Shown piece after piece: positions 45,775 to 57,905 of a stretch of DNA of 64,000 nucleotides. The notes beneath the pieces were generated by a model, which was not told where the DNA came from, ran no database searches, and saw only the letters and a program-made list of their open reading frames with translations. The DNA is from Phoronis australis (Eukaryota > Phoronida > Phoronidae): contig NMRA01000056.1 of the NCBI GenBank assembly GCA_002633005.1, positions 1,023,521-1,087,520 of the forward strand, given 5' to 3'. Every line of letters starts with the position of its first letter. Within the stretch, counting starts at the first letter, position 1. Position numbers and translations under genes: made by a program.

Positions 45775-47582
45775 AAACGTATACTCTGGCGCCCTCGCGC
45801 GGCTTCACTACAAGTAAAAAGATGCACGATGTCTGAATTTGAAAGTCAACTACGAGTTTTCACAAAACAATTCGAAATAATTACCCAACTATCGGTAACA
45901 GCATAAGGTAAGGTGCAAAATGCTAGGCATGGTTAATCACGCGCGGTTCCACAAGTTCGAGTCCCTAGAATGTGCCGGAGCTGCTCGTGGTAAGGAGGGT
46001 AGATCTGCCTGGAGCGATAATACGGTGGATTGGACGGACGTCCGGCCTTCTGATCGGACAGCGTGTGCACGCTGTATTAGCCATGTCATTGTTATGCCTG
46101 AGCGCTCTAAATGCTGAAGGCTCTGTTTAAAGTCGATCACGCTACCCTTTTCCAACGACTTCTGGCAATTCCACTGTTGATGCACTCGAGTTTTAGAGGG
46201 ACATGCGCCTCTGTGGGTTTGCATTTTCTTTCCTACCGTAGGATGTCTTTTTTACTCTGTCAGACTATTTGCCCAAAGAAAATTACTCCGCTCGAAGTGC
46301 AAACGTCTGTCTAGGTCTTCCTAGTTAGACCTAACACTTACGCAGTAGTACGGGATTAGCTCATTTAGGAAATCCTGGTAAGTTTTTGAAACAACGACAG
46401 TCACAACTTGAATGACAAAAACGTTGTTCTAATTGCATAATAATTTTAATTACTTTTCTTCTTTTCATGCATTTTGACTGTTTTGACGAAATACACATTT
46501 CCCTTGACAGTTGGATCGATAACAATATTGCGCTTTCATACGCAACCATTTCTTTCCTTTCACGTGTTCTCGAAAACGACCATTAAAACGAAACTTCTTG
46601 AAAACGCTCTGGCTTCAGCCATGGGAGTCGAGCTTGGACAACGAAATGTAACGTTTCGAAAACGCTGAATTCTCGCCATATGGTATCAGGACCGAGTAAA
46701 TTTTGGCAAACTAATCAGCTTTTCTGTGGAGAAAGATCTGCGCTAAATGTCTAGTACTTTTTGGAAGCATAGAGCAGGGCTGTTGGAAGCGGAGGGCCGG
46801 GGGGCACGGGTGCCCCCAAAAAAATTTCAGGCGTCAGAGTTAAACCGTGGCAACCGACAGTGTTGAGAAAATAAAGACTGCTAAGTGCGGATAAGAGCGA
46901 AAATTCAAGAGAACATTTAACATCTCTGTATCAGTACCTTTTGAGAACCCTGGCCAGGACATTGTTTTTGGGGTACCCACTTTCGCAGCACAGGTCGTCT
47001 GAACGCACTTGGAAACGTGCACGTAATGATTCATGCATATATTTCGAAAAATCGAGAAAATTTGTAAAGCGTACTAATTTACTGGATTTTTAAATTCAAT
47101 AAGTCGATTTTGCGACAGCAAAACCGTATTTTTTCCGGAGGCCCTTGACAATTAGAAGCTAATCTTGTAAGAAATGACACTGCTTCAGTGAACTTAGTTG
47201 CAGGCCGACAATGGGAAAATTTGATCTACCATCAGATCCCCAAATATAAAAGTACACTAACCGATTTTTGTCTAGCTGAAATAAATCTCAAGGAAATTGC
47301 TGAATTTCGGACAGTTCAACAATGTGTCCTAAAATGTTCTCACAACTCAAATGACAATAATTTTTTATTGGCTTAGGAACTAGATTACTGGGCTTAAATT
47401 TACAAACTGTATAACGAAAACGAAGTTTAAGTACTCAAATAAAATCAAACTTATTGGTCATCAACTTGAAAAGGTTCTCTTTGAACTTCCTTGATGTTGA
47501 TTTCCAGTAGTATTGCGCAATGAATTTTTGTTCTTCAAAACTGAATCGTTTGATTGCATTTCCCGTGCATACTACACACACG
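45775..47582. other. Intergenic, CpG-richer
   Basis: CpG dinucleotides become common. A repeat-like fragment near 46771-46830 (gccggggggcacgggtgccc) resembles ends of widespread MITEs. No gene was recognised. Confidence 0.5.
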
Positions 47583-47796
47583 GCATGCGCACACCCAGGG
47601 GGCTCGAATTTTTGAGGACAGGGACCTTTTACTAAAGAAAGAAAACCGAATACAGGTTTCGTTCAGGGCTATGAATCCTTTTTTTAGCGGACTTTTGTCT
47701 CGTTTTTCTCGGACTTTTTGTTTCTCTGAGGCGGACCTTTTTGCCCACTTTGTGAAATGGGGGGCTCATTGGAGCACACCCCGGGTGCGCGCATGC
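47583..47796. mobile_element. GC-rich-ended MITE, family B, copy 2
   Basis: Terminal inverted repeats gcatgcgcacacccaggggg and, from the right, gcatgcgcgcacccgggg. About 214 bp and non-coding. Internal tttgcccactttgtgaaatg corresponds to copy 1. Confidence 0.7.
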
Positions 47797-49972
47797 ACGG
47801 AGCACGTCATCACAGGCATATCCACTTTAAAAAACAAGACGTAACCATGCAGTAGGCCTGCGTAGAATCTCTGTTACCCACGGGAACTGAATTTTAACTC
47901 CAGACATTAAGGTGTGTACATTTTAGGACACACTCTGTATCATTTCCCCCAGCAACCAGAAACTGGACTACGGGTTGTGCTTCACCAAGGGATTCTGAAA
48001 CGGCTACAAAGGCACTCATACCAGGCACATCAGGACCTCACCTTTCCAAAAATTACTTCAAAGAATGGCCATAATAATATGAAGTTTTCCCGAATCTAGA
48101 TCATAATAAAAACGAACCTTGACCTTCGACCCTGATCAAAGGATTATGTACGAATCCACTTTTTGAAACCCAGCTATAGTTACTTCAGGCAGCTCCCAGC
48201 TACCCGTCAGTGCACTCGGGCCCTAGACCTGTTCTTACTCTCCGTCAAATTGGTCTGTCCCCCCTCCTCACCCCAATAATATTTAATAATATTTTCCTTC
48301 CTACGGGCCTGTAGAGTATTGGTGTACGTGGATGGGAATACAAATGAAAACGCTCGCATATACTGTACACTTGTTTGAAAACGGGATAAGACTGAAAAGA
48401 TTTTGAAAATTAAAACCCAGTTGTTTTGACAGTACCCCAGTGCATACATTTGGATATGAAATACTCAACTTGTCTTATACACCTGTCACTGAGCAAGAGA
48501 GTGAGACAAAATCCACAACGCTGTTTGCTAACTTGACAGGGACTTATTTTGCATGAAAATAATTGCTGCTCGCTGTCATGTCTTGGTAGTACTATTGACT
48601 GGGCTATCCATCACTGTGCACTAATTAAGGAGTCTGTTTTCAATAATGAGTTTGGGGTTTGCATTTTCTCTGTGTTAGTCCTGATGGTTTGCGTGTACGG
48701 AGGGACAAGAAGGTATATGGTTTTCTTTCAGAGACAGGCTTTCCGATAAACTAATTAAATCATGTTAAGGCCCCGCACAAGTTACTTGCAGAAGCCCCTC
48801 CTGGCAAACTTTCCATGTGGTAACAGAGAAGCGAGTGGTGGCGGAAATGGGGGCCACCCGGGGATATAAAAATTTGAGCTGGCTAACTTTGAGTGATGGA
48901 TGACGTCGAATGCAACGTTAAACAGTAGCAGCGTTAGATGTAATCATGGGATGTGCATTGTCCAGAGAAACCTTAATCCAGAACTGTTTTGTTGCATAAA
49001 TAGCTAATTGGATATTCCATAATGAGCGTGGAGGAGAGGTCACAACCGCTTCGAAATTTACAAACCCATGCGGTAATTTATGTTAATAGCAAATAGTACC
49101 TTATTTGAGACCTCTTAAAGTTGTAGAGAAAAATAATTTATCTTACAAATCGATATTCTTCATTTCAGAAATTACATGTCGATGGAAAAGTGTGGCCGCA
49201 TATCCGAGACAAAAAGAAATTTCTAGATGTAGTAATCGCACTTACATGCATACGGGATAATGAGAAATCAAATAGCAGGTCTTTATGCGCGACTTTGCAT
49301 CCGTGAATTTGTGATTTTATTACAAATCGCCAGTTCTCGCCGTTGTCTTCCAGGCATCACGAACATCATAGCCGATGACTCTGACAGCTATCGAATGTTG
49401 AATAGCTCCGCCAGCGCTGCGTCAGACTGCGACCACTGGGTGTGAGTTCGATTTCGCGTTGGGCCTCGTTGATAATGTCACATTAAACAAACGCATAGCG
49501 TCAAAACGGACAAACATAAAATCACAAGATGTAAACGTGATAATCATTCTTGGTCGGTGAAAAGAATGGTTTTCGGTGTTATCGGCGAAAAAAAGTGATT
49601 TTCACAGATTATCCTAAACGCCGAATCGAACCTGTAAAACCCGCGGTTGCTAGCGGAGTTAAATCCGACTTTTAAACGTATTTAACTTGTAAAGTCGCCG
49701 GCCTTAATTTCAGTGGATATCTGGTAGAAGACAGTAACAACTTGCGATTTGTAATAAAAGCTTAAAGCACAAAGGATTTTGTGGTTTTATAGCTCTGGTT
49801 AAAGATAAAATGTACCTCATCCAAAAATAATCTTAAAATTGCGTTTTTGGTCGTAAATACGATCGCGGCCCTTTAAGACATGGCTGCAAATTTCATCTGG
49901 TGTTAAAGGATTTTACTCTGTTTCGGTTAATACTATGCGTTATTAAACCTGTACTTTCTGTTAAAGGGCAAG
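47797..49972. other. Intergenic, no feature seen
   Basis: CpG-containing sequence without convincing coding potential or repeats. Confidence 0.5.
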
Positions 49973-50055
49973 TTTTGATTTAGGCTACTTATCGTAATAA
50001 CATTGGTCTCAACATGCTCCTTAGTCAACATGGAGATGATTTCATCGCTTCAACT
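49973..50055. repeat. Dispersed repeat (TTTGATTTAG family)
   Basis: ttttgatttaggc, about 20 bases, acattggtctcaaca, tgctccttagtca. Close to 50955-51040. Confidence 0.55.
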
Positions 50056-50954
50056 GTTTGACAGTTAGTTCCTTCAGGCCAAGCACACGCGTGATCTGAG
50101 ATGTTATGAGCTTGACAGTAAAATTATAGCAAACTGTCAGATTTTTCCCAGATTATAGAACCTTCTGAATTGAGAACGGAACAAGACAAGGCCAATTTTA
50201 TAGCGATCTTGAATTTTTTTGAAAAAAGTATGGATTTAATGCTGCTTTGAAGGCAATTTCATTAGAACAATAACACGAATCGTGCAGCCCATGCTGTCAC
50301 CTTTAAAACCAAGACAGTATTATTAATGGTATCTGCGCTTTTCAGTGTAAATGTCACATTTCTACGCTTGTCGCTTGCCACTCGCATTCGTAAGTCTCTA
50401 TTCCCCTGTCTTCTTCTCACTATCAGGTAAAAATCTCGTGATCTATCAGTCGCTCAGTAGAAGTGATTATTGTCATTATATCATTTTCCGTCTGCCAGTG
50501 CTCACGTGCGAGTAGGCTCACTAACGATTTCATCTACTACGGGAAGTGATGGGTTCATTCAATGATGAAATTGTTATATCGATACTCGTAACCCGTGCAC
50601 TGTCTGTCTGGAAATGAAGAAGCGAGGTAGGCAACGGCAATGCGCGTCATGTCTCGCGTGTTGGCTTTCTGACGTTTCTTTGCAGGTAGGCCCGAGTACT
50701 TTACTTTTAGCGTCTCATTCTCCACGAGACATTAGACATTTTTCAGATAGACATTTCATTCGCTTAGAGGGTCAGGGTTTCATGTGTGTTCAGTGGAGAA
50801 TTTCCTTGCGTTATTAGTCTACCGAATTTCACATTTGTGACCCAACGAAACCACTATGCGCGCAAGACGATCCGGCCTAGATCCACTAACGTTTCCCATC
50901 CGTATACTTCAGGCCGGGAATGCTATAAACACGCGTTCCGTCCAAGAAGCGAAA

Positions 50955-51040
50955 TTTTGATTTAGGCCATTAATTACTGCTGTGACATTGGTCTCAACTT
51001 GTTCCTTACTCAGATGAGAATGGATTTCTGGCAGTTCGTT
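50955..51040. repeat. Dispersed repeat (TTTGATTTAG family)
   Basis: ttttgatttaggcc, spacer, gacattggtctcaacttgtt, ccttactca. The family is unidentified. Confidence 0.55.
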
Positions 51041-52724
51041 AATCTTTTAGATCGTGCTCGGTGCATACAAGCTAACTTGATTGTAGACTCAAGCAACAAG
51101 CGGCAACTTTTCTTTGGAATACCTGAAATCACCTACACTTTGACTAATCTAAGGAACAAATTAAAACCAATTTTACAATGGTAAGTGGTTTGAAATCAAA
51201 CTTTTTTGTATAGTGGAAAGTGGGTTTGTTGCCGCTTTGAATTCAGATGGGCTGAGTGAACGTCCAAACGAACAGGTATTTACCGCTGACTGTGGGACGC
51301 AAACATCCTGATTTCCCGATAAGAAAGTGAGCTACTGAAATGGAAAAGAGACATTGGGATGGAGCTTGCCACTAAATTGGTTTCGATTAGAATTGTACCA
51401 TACAACTTTACACAAACGCTGAAAACATTGAATCGAATTTCAGTTATACTATTCTCGCCATGACGTGAAACATCTCACTGTCCTTCCATTTATAAGTAGC
51501 ACGCCTTGTAGGAGTGTACTACACTCCTTGGTTAAATGAGCCTAGCATGCGCTGAGAAAATTGTTCTGGCATCATTTTTACGTGAACAGCTACTGCAACA
51601 ATTATCATGTTCTTCAGCGAGTTTCGTATACAAACGTAACCAAGGATTTCTCATCAGGCTATAATGAACGTCAAATGTATGTAAAGTGCATTTGATGGAT
51701 TCTTCGATTGTGTTTTATGCGGATTCCACGATTTCACCTGCCAATGACATTAAGACATGTCTGTCTGCAGCCGGTGTATTTCTCAGCAACATCGCTATAA
51801 GTACAGGCGACAGCTTTTAAAATATGCGATAGACGTTATTTTTGTTAATAGCGTTTTCGCAATCGCTTACATGGAAACGATGGGCGCGCCTCTAAATTTT
51901 AGTTTCAATCCTCTAAACCGTAGTCCTGGACCAGCAAACACCAAACCCTCAGTACAAATTCCATACCCGCGCCCTTTAACTCCACACATGCGTCGAAAAT
52001 ACTGTATGCTCCGTCGGTGACCACCCGGCGACACTACTGCACACCCGGGCCAGTGAGGAATCTGGTCACCGGTTATGCAGTAATTGTCGACCCTTGTGTC
52101 CGTGGAGTTGGTTACGCGGGTATGGAATTTGTACCGGGTGTTTGGTGGTTGCTGGTTCAGCGCTGCTGTAGTTTGAGGGATTTCAATTGGAATTTACAAA
52201 TTTAAAGCGGCCATCAAGAAATTGTTTCCACGCCATGTCTTCGCGTCTTCCGCGATTCCCCTTTTCGAGATCTTTTGCCTTCTTATACTGCGCAACCGCC
52301 AACGTGAACAAATAAACTCATGCTTGAAATCAAAGTTGCCAAATTAGCAACATGCGGTTTTAAGAATTTTTGATGTCATGTCATGAGTGGGTTTAGTGGA
52401 ACAGTATATCGAACTCCATCATTCTGTCTATCGTCGATGTTCTGTTTCTGTTCTTCGGCGTTGCAGTTCAATCCATCGCCGACCCGAGTATCCTACAAGT
52501 AGCTCCCAACTAAACACCCCTTTCCCTGACGTCGTCCTATTCTGTTGCATGGCGCTGTATTTACTTTTCCGTGACTGTTTCCCGTTTTACCCTTCACATA
52601 TTTTTACTACCCTCTTAGCGTGGGAGCTGTTTGAACTCAGTTGTTGAATGGTGAGATTGCTTTTAGGTTTTGAAACCACTCGTTCAAGATAGGCGTAGGA
52701 AGTGAGCGGCGGGGGGTTATATCC
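51041..52724. other. Intergenic, CpG-richer, no gene recognised
   Basis: Open frames at 51757-52020 and 52017-52205 have no recognised domain and no flanking splice pattern that I trust. A CpG cluster lies at about 51880-52120. Confidence 0.5.
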
Positions 52725-53148
52725 GGTTGCATGAAACAGTCCCAAATAGGGACTCAACTAAGTTCCCTAAATCTACTGCGTGTTTTTGAACTTGTGAAAA
52801 CATCAATTGCCCTTTCTTGTATTGTTTTAGTTTCATTGCTAAGACAACTTTTGACTTTGATACAAATCGAGAGTGAACTCTACATTGAATTGTCAACATT
52901 ATCGAAAATAATTAGGTATCTTTTCATGCAACACCCCCAATTTAAGGACTGAGTCCCTATTTATTTTCAATGAACTCTGGGCTCAGTTTTTAGTGTTAGA
53001 AAATGTCATTAATCAAAGAGGAGCTCACAATAATGATGAAATGATAGAAAAATGTTCCACCTGTGATTCCATAAAGACACTGAATACGCAAAAAGACTTA
53101 GGGGCCTGATCGGAGACTCTATTTGGGATTATTTCATGCAACCGGCCA
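52725..53148. mobile_element. Inverted-repeat element, ends CCGGTTGCATGAAA
   Basis: The left end ccggttgcatgaaacagtcc, continuing caaatagggactc, is matched by the right end gactctatttgggattattt, continuing catgcaaccgg, in inverse orientation. An inner pair (gggactcaac / gactgagtccc) lies at about 52748 and 52947. Its right part is included in the direct duplication joined at 53408. Confidence 0.55.
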
Positions 53149-53407
53149 ATGGAGGACCCCATCAGTGCCTCCCTCAGAGGACCAGAAAAAACAAGTATTG
53201 AATCGCTTTGCAGTCTATGATCCGGGAGCGGGGAAGGGGGGGGGGGCGAAGGCAAATTTGGTGACGACCGAGGGGAGGGCTGAAAAAAGCAAAACTGGTG
53301 GCGTAACCGGCCAGGGAAGGCACTCATATCTATTCCGACCCTCACTAAAAAGTCATCACACTGCTATGTTCAATGTGGCATACTTAAACATGTCAGATTC
53401 TTGAACA
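52927..53407. repeat. Left copy of a roughly 480-bp direct duplication
   Basis: Begins tgcaacacccccaatttaag and ends cagattcttgaaca. Repeated at 53409-53893 with few changes, mainly poly-G length and small indels. Confidence 0.8.
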
Positions 53408-53408
53408 N
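53408..53408. other. Undetermined base (N) at a duplication joint
   Basis: The N falls exactly between the two copies. Confidence 0.9.
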
Positions 53409-53893
53409 TGCAACACCCCCTAATTTAAGGACTGAGTCCCTATTTATTTTCAATGAACTCTGGGCTCAGTTTTTAGTGTTAGAAAATGTCACTAATCAAA
53501 GAGGAGCTTACAATAAAGATGAAATGATAGAAAAATATTCCACCTGTAATTCCATAAAGACACAAATACGCAAAAAGACTTAGGGGCCTGAGCGAAGACT
53601 CTATTTGGGACTATTTCATGCAACCGGCCAATGGATGGCCCCATCAGTGCCTCCCTCAAAGGAACAGAAAAAAACAAGTATTGAATCGCTTTGCAGTCTA
53701 TGATCCGGGAGCGGGGAAGGGGGGGGGGGGGGCGAAGGCAAAGTTGGTGACGACCGAGGGGAGGGCTGAAGCAAGCAAAAACTGGTGGCGTAACCGGCCA
53801 GGGAAGGCACTCATATCTATTCCGACCCTCACTAAAAACCCATCACACTGCTATGTTCAATGTGGCATACTAAACATGTCGGATTCTTTAACA
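53409..53893. repeat. Right copy of a roughly 480-bp direct duplication
   Basis: Begins tgcaacaccccctaatttaa and ends cggattctttaaca. The internal G tract is longer than in the left copy. Confidence 0.8.
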
Positions 53894-54898
53894 CATCTCT
53901 TTGCCCTTTCGTTGCTTGAAGCTGGACCGTGACCGGCAATCGTTATTTTAGTCGAAGTTTACGTCATACTATCCTGTTGAAATCGTAGCCATGTCAAGTC
54001 AGTAAATCAGTCGTAATCGCGTTGTAGGAACCTCTTATTTTTGCAGGTTATCTTTCAAACCTCTAATAAATGATTAAAGATCATGCGTCTTTTTCTCGGA
54101 ATGTGAAAAAGTCCATGCTGTACGGAGGACAAATCCGTGATTTTTCAAACCCATAAGTGCAAAACCTCTGTCACTGCAAAACAGCGTTCAGTACGATATC
54201 GCCAAAGTGAAAAAACGATTAGGATTCGAGCAATGTTTTTGGTCAAAGTTGTCGTTTCCCGACAATCTCAGGGTCTAAAGCTTTAGTTTTGGAAGGGAAC
54301 ATTCCATGTCATTTGAAATAGTCCAGGGCTGTTTTTTTCCTATCTGCTGATTACGGAAACATATCGCTCGTACATTAGTAACCACAACCCTTGACATTTC
54401 GAAATTTTCCTTCGCTATTCCTCAGTGTTACCTCTTGCATAGCTTTTAATACACAGGTACACTTGCATTTCTGAATGTGAGATCCCCGTTTTTAGCGAAA
54501 AAGCGCTCCAGCCCGACTGAAACTTTTTCACCGGCTTTGCCAGTAAAAACAAAAATAATGAGGGGGCGTCCAGTGAGATAAATATAACTCATACGTATAT
54601 AGTCTCTCCCCTACTGTTGCAAATATCAACATCCTGTTGAAGAGAATGGAAAACAACAATCGTTCGTGCCTTGCAATGGGTCCACCATAGACATCACATT
54701 AAGATGTCTATGGGCCACTGTCACAAACTTCAAGATGCCTGAATTAGGCCGGGTCTGTGATTACGTCAGAAGACAATGGGGAGAAATTGTACGTCCGGCA
54801 ATGATTTTTATGTCAACGTGTCACACAGGAAGATGTATAATTGTCATCGATAGACCTACTGTTTTATTGCAGTTGCATGCGACAGCGAAGCAGACGTT
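53894..54898. other. Intergenic, no feature seen
   Basis: No gene or repeat family recognised. Confidence 0.5.
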
Positions 54899-55341
54899 CT
54901 GCTGTGCGTGAACTTGGAATCCTGCTTAATCTCAAGATTTTATCGGAAGTGAATGTTGCGTGAACTAAGAATTGAATATTCTTCAAGGGCGTAACTAAAA
55001 GGTGAATTTTTGTTCGGTGAAAAGAATTTTTGTAATTATTGACTTCGCGATCAACCATTTTCTTCTTTACCCTAACTTGTGTCGCTGAACCGGAGGAATA
55101 TGTGAATGGCTAAATCGATTACTGTTTGGTGAAAGTGATCGCCCGTAGTTGAAAAGGTTGGTTAAAATTGACAAAGTATTTTATTCAATGTAACTTGATT
55201 TAGTGCAGTGCAACTTTTTATGAACATGAACGTGATTATTTGAGTGAACTTGTCAAGTTGCCTCGCGTATTTCAAGCTCACGCAACACTCACTTCCGTTT
55301 AATCTTGAGATTAAGCAGGATTCCAAGCTCACGTACAGCAG
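54899..55341. repeat. Inverted-repeat pair, roughly 67-bp arms
   Basis: The left arm 54899-54965 (ctgctgtgcgtgaacttgga, atcctgcttaatctcaagat) pairs with the right arm 55275-55341 with several mismatches, around a centre of about 310 bases. A candidate foldback/MITE; no target duplication seen. Confidence 0.6.
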
Positions 55342-57157
55342 TTCAACAGTGACACGATAACGCACGAGCGATGCTGACCGCGTGCGGGTACCACACGATA
55401 TTCTGCTGTCAATCACTGTCGTTATGAATACGAACAGACCACCAAACGTTGCAAATGCTGCAAAGGAACACCTGATTGCTTTGATTGAAATTCATACTCA
55501 TTATTTAGTGTCCTAGAGCCGGCATTATAAAACGGTTGATTACTGGGTTGTGCTCAACATTTGACGTCATCAACTACTAATGCGCGGGCGTGGTTGAAAG
55601 AGGTGGAACAGTTATCGTGATCACCCACGAACATACGCCTAATTACTGTCACATTTTCTTCTAATGTCTTCGGTAATTTGATGTTTATTTTGAGTAGACG
55701 GGGGGCGGGGGTTCCAGTGCTTCACTGTTGCATTTCTGCTGTGGTCTTGCCCAGTGAGATTCGTTGTTGCAGAACTGAATGTATTGATCACAAAATCAGC
55801 ACCGTCTGAGCAGCTGCGAATAAAATAATGTTAATAATTAATTTGTAATTTAACCACACGCACTCATTGCGTCATAGCAGTACGTACTGACGCCTACCCT
55901 CGTTCCCCATCCAGCCGTCGGTTCTGGCAAGTTCCTATGACACTGCGAAATTAACCACCGGAATATTCCACGTGCACTCCACAATAGAATCCAATGGCTT
56001 ATAAGCACATAAAGCATTTCTTATACAACTAACGTGACTCCAGTGGCGTTCTCTTAGAACCAAAGACAAATATTAAATCAATTTTAAATGCCCATGTCCG
56101 GAATAAAATTTTCAAGGATAAGAAACTAAAATTTATGATACTGAGCTGATGACTATAAACTCTCTGTCCGAAACGCACTTTTCATTTGGACCACTAACAG
56201 GTATAAAATTGATCTGGAACTATTCCTAACTCATATGCAGTGCGGTTCCTGGGCATGGAAAACGATGACACTGACTTCATTATTGTTCGAGACCATGCTT
56301 GGCGTATAAAATGACCCCCGCCGAGATCGATTGGTCTCGCGCAATAATGAGCTGTCACTTTCAATCCCAGAAATAACTTCTAGCGTAGGTACGAACAATG
56401 AGAACAATTTGAAAACAATTTCGTGACTGCAAGGGGTCTGAATCAAATGTTAAGTTATTTGAGCGGAAGGCAGACATGCGGGGTGGGAGGCGGCGGCAAT
56501 CTACATCGGGAGGGGGGCATCCAATCACTACGAATAAACTTTTTGAAATTGCGATTGATTTTTATTTAAATTGCCAATGAATAAGGTTTCTATTTTATTT
56601 TTCACCTTTTTAACTTTTCTTAGTACTAGGGTCCATGCATTTGAGTAGAGAGAGGGGCATCCTATAAAAATCGACCCAGGCATCACCATACCTTAGTGCA
56701 CGCTACTGGTCTAGGCCCAGTCCCAGTAATAATGTTTTTCATAAGTTTGCCTCAGTCAAAGGGCTTTCTTTACATTTGCTTAAGCTTCACTGACACGTGT
56801 AGGCGATTACACATTGCATGAGTATCTACTGTTTGGTTTTGTCAATAATATAACGGATACACGTACATGTAAGTAGGTCTACACGCTCATATTACCACTA
56901 TTTTAAAAACTTGCACCCCATAGGATTTTCTCAAGTCTCGCAAGCTGGTGTATTCGTCCAAATCTTGTGGATACAGGTTCACTGTCGACAGGTAAACGAA
57001 CCTAAATACGCGTGACCGGTGGTAAAGCAAAAAATCAGTATCCCGTGTTTCAATCCAAAATTTCTAGATCAGTAGGCCAAAATACAAAAGGCCAGCCGGG
57101 CTCTCAGTGAGCTATTATAGCGTCCACCAAGTCGGAAATATTTAGTCATCAGTGGCG
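55342..57157. other. Intergenic, no gene recognised
   Basis: CpG-containing. G-rich ggggcatcc fragments at about 56510 and 56655 may be MITE remnants. Confidence 0.45.
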
Positions 57158-57300
57158 TAGCCATGACGGTGATAGAAATGGGGGGCATATGCCCCTCCCT
57201 TTGCTCATTTCAAAAACAGTCATTTACTAGGGTGTGAAATTAGCGAAATGGGAAGGGCTACACGGAAAGCTGGGGCTCGCCCGGGAGTCCACTCATTATC
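57158..57300. repeat. MITE fragment (CAGTGGCGTAGCCA end)
   Basis: The end-like cagtggcgtagccatgac and ggggggcatatgcccctccc are typical of a widespread non-autonomous DNA-element end. The other end is not clear. Confidence 0.4.
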
Positions 57301-57313
57301 GAAATAATTGTTT

Positions 57314-57355
57314 ACATTCTTCGCTCTACTGTTGTGCGAGCTCAAGACAAGTGTC
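57314..57355. repeat. Solo arm of long-TIR family A
   Basis: attcttcgctctactgttgt followed by gcgagctcaagacaagtgtc matches the inner part of the arms at 14196-14600 and 11876-12290. Confidence 0.5.
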
Positions 57356-57823
57356 AGTTGTTCTCGTTTTCACATCAGCAAGTTTTTGAGAACAGACACA
57401 TGTTTGAATGTAATCTGATGATTGAAAAATCGATGCTAGGAGTTGGCGGCTTCATCTGAAAAAGGAAGAGCCGAACCGTTGAAAACGCGCACCAGGTGGC
57501 GAGACTGTCTTGGTCTATGAGTTAACTTAAAAGGGGACTGTAGTCAAAATAATGTTGCAGTTAATCGGTTCTAACATACAAATAAAACTCACATTTGCCT
57601 GACTTGCGTGCCAAACAAAAGCCAATTCGTATTCATGGTCAAAACACTGAATTCTGAAAGCCATCGCTGATTGGCTGATGTGTCAGTGACGTGAACGGCG
57701 GGGTATCGGCTGCTTTGCACATTCATTGCTTATGTCATATTTGAAGAGTTTACATCGTAATTTATTATTGTATCAATCGTCCTTATTTTTTTTTGTTTGC
57801 CACAGTGCTGTAAAAGGTTCGCT

Positions 57824-57905
57824 ATGCCTTTTTGTATGGCACCTGGTTGCTCAAACTCTTCGAAAAAGGCGTCTTCTAAAGGGATGGTCATCGCATACCA
57901 TCGCC
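57824..57905 (+). pseudogene. Broken THAP zinc-finger-like start
   Basis: The plus frame reads MPFCMAPGCSNSSKKASSKG and then an AYHR block, like the N-terminus of THAP domains (MP..C....C.N...G...HR.P). The expected LPK motif follows in another frame (57911 onward), so a frameshift is likely. The rest of the C2CH finger is not seen. An acceptor-like ttgccacag precedes it, so a truncated real exon is possible. THAP domains occur in host regulators and P-type transposases. Confidence 0.4.

Noticed and set aside
51757-52205. Two overlapping frames of 87 and 62 codons as a novel gene
   Set aside because: The frames are in different phases, show no motif and lie in a CpG-rich stretch where stop codons are rarer by composition.
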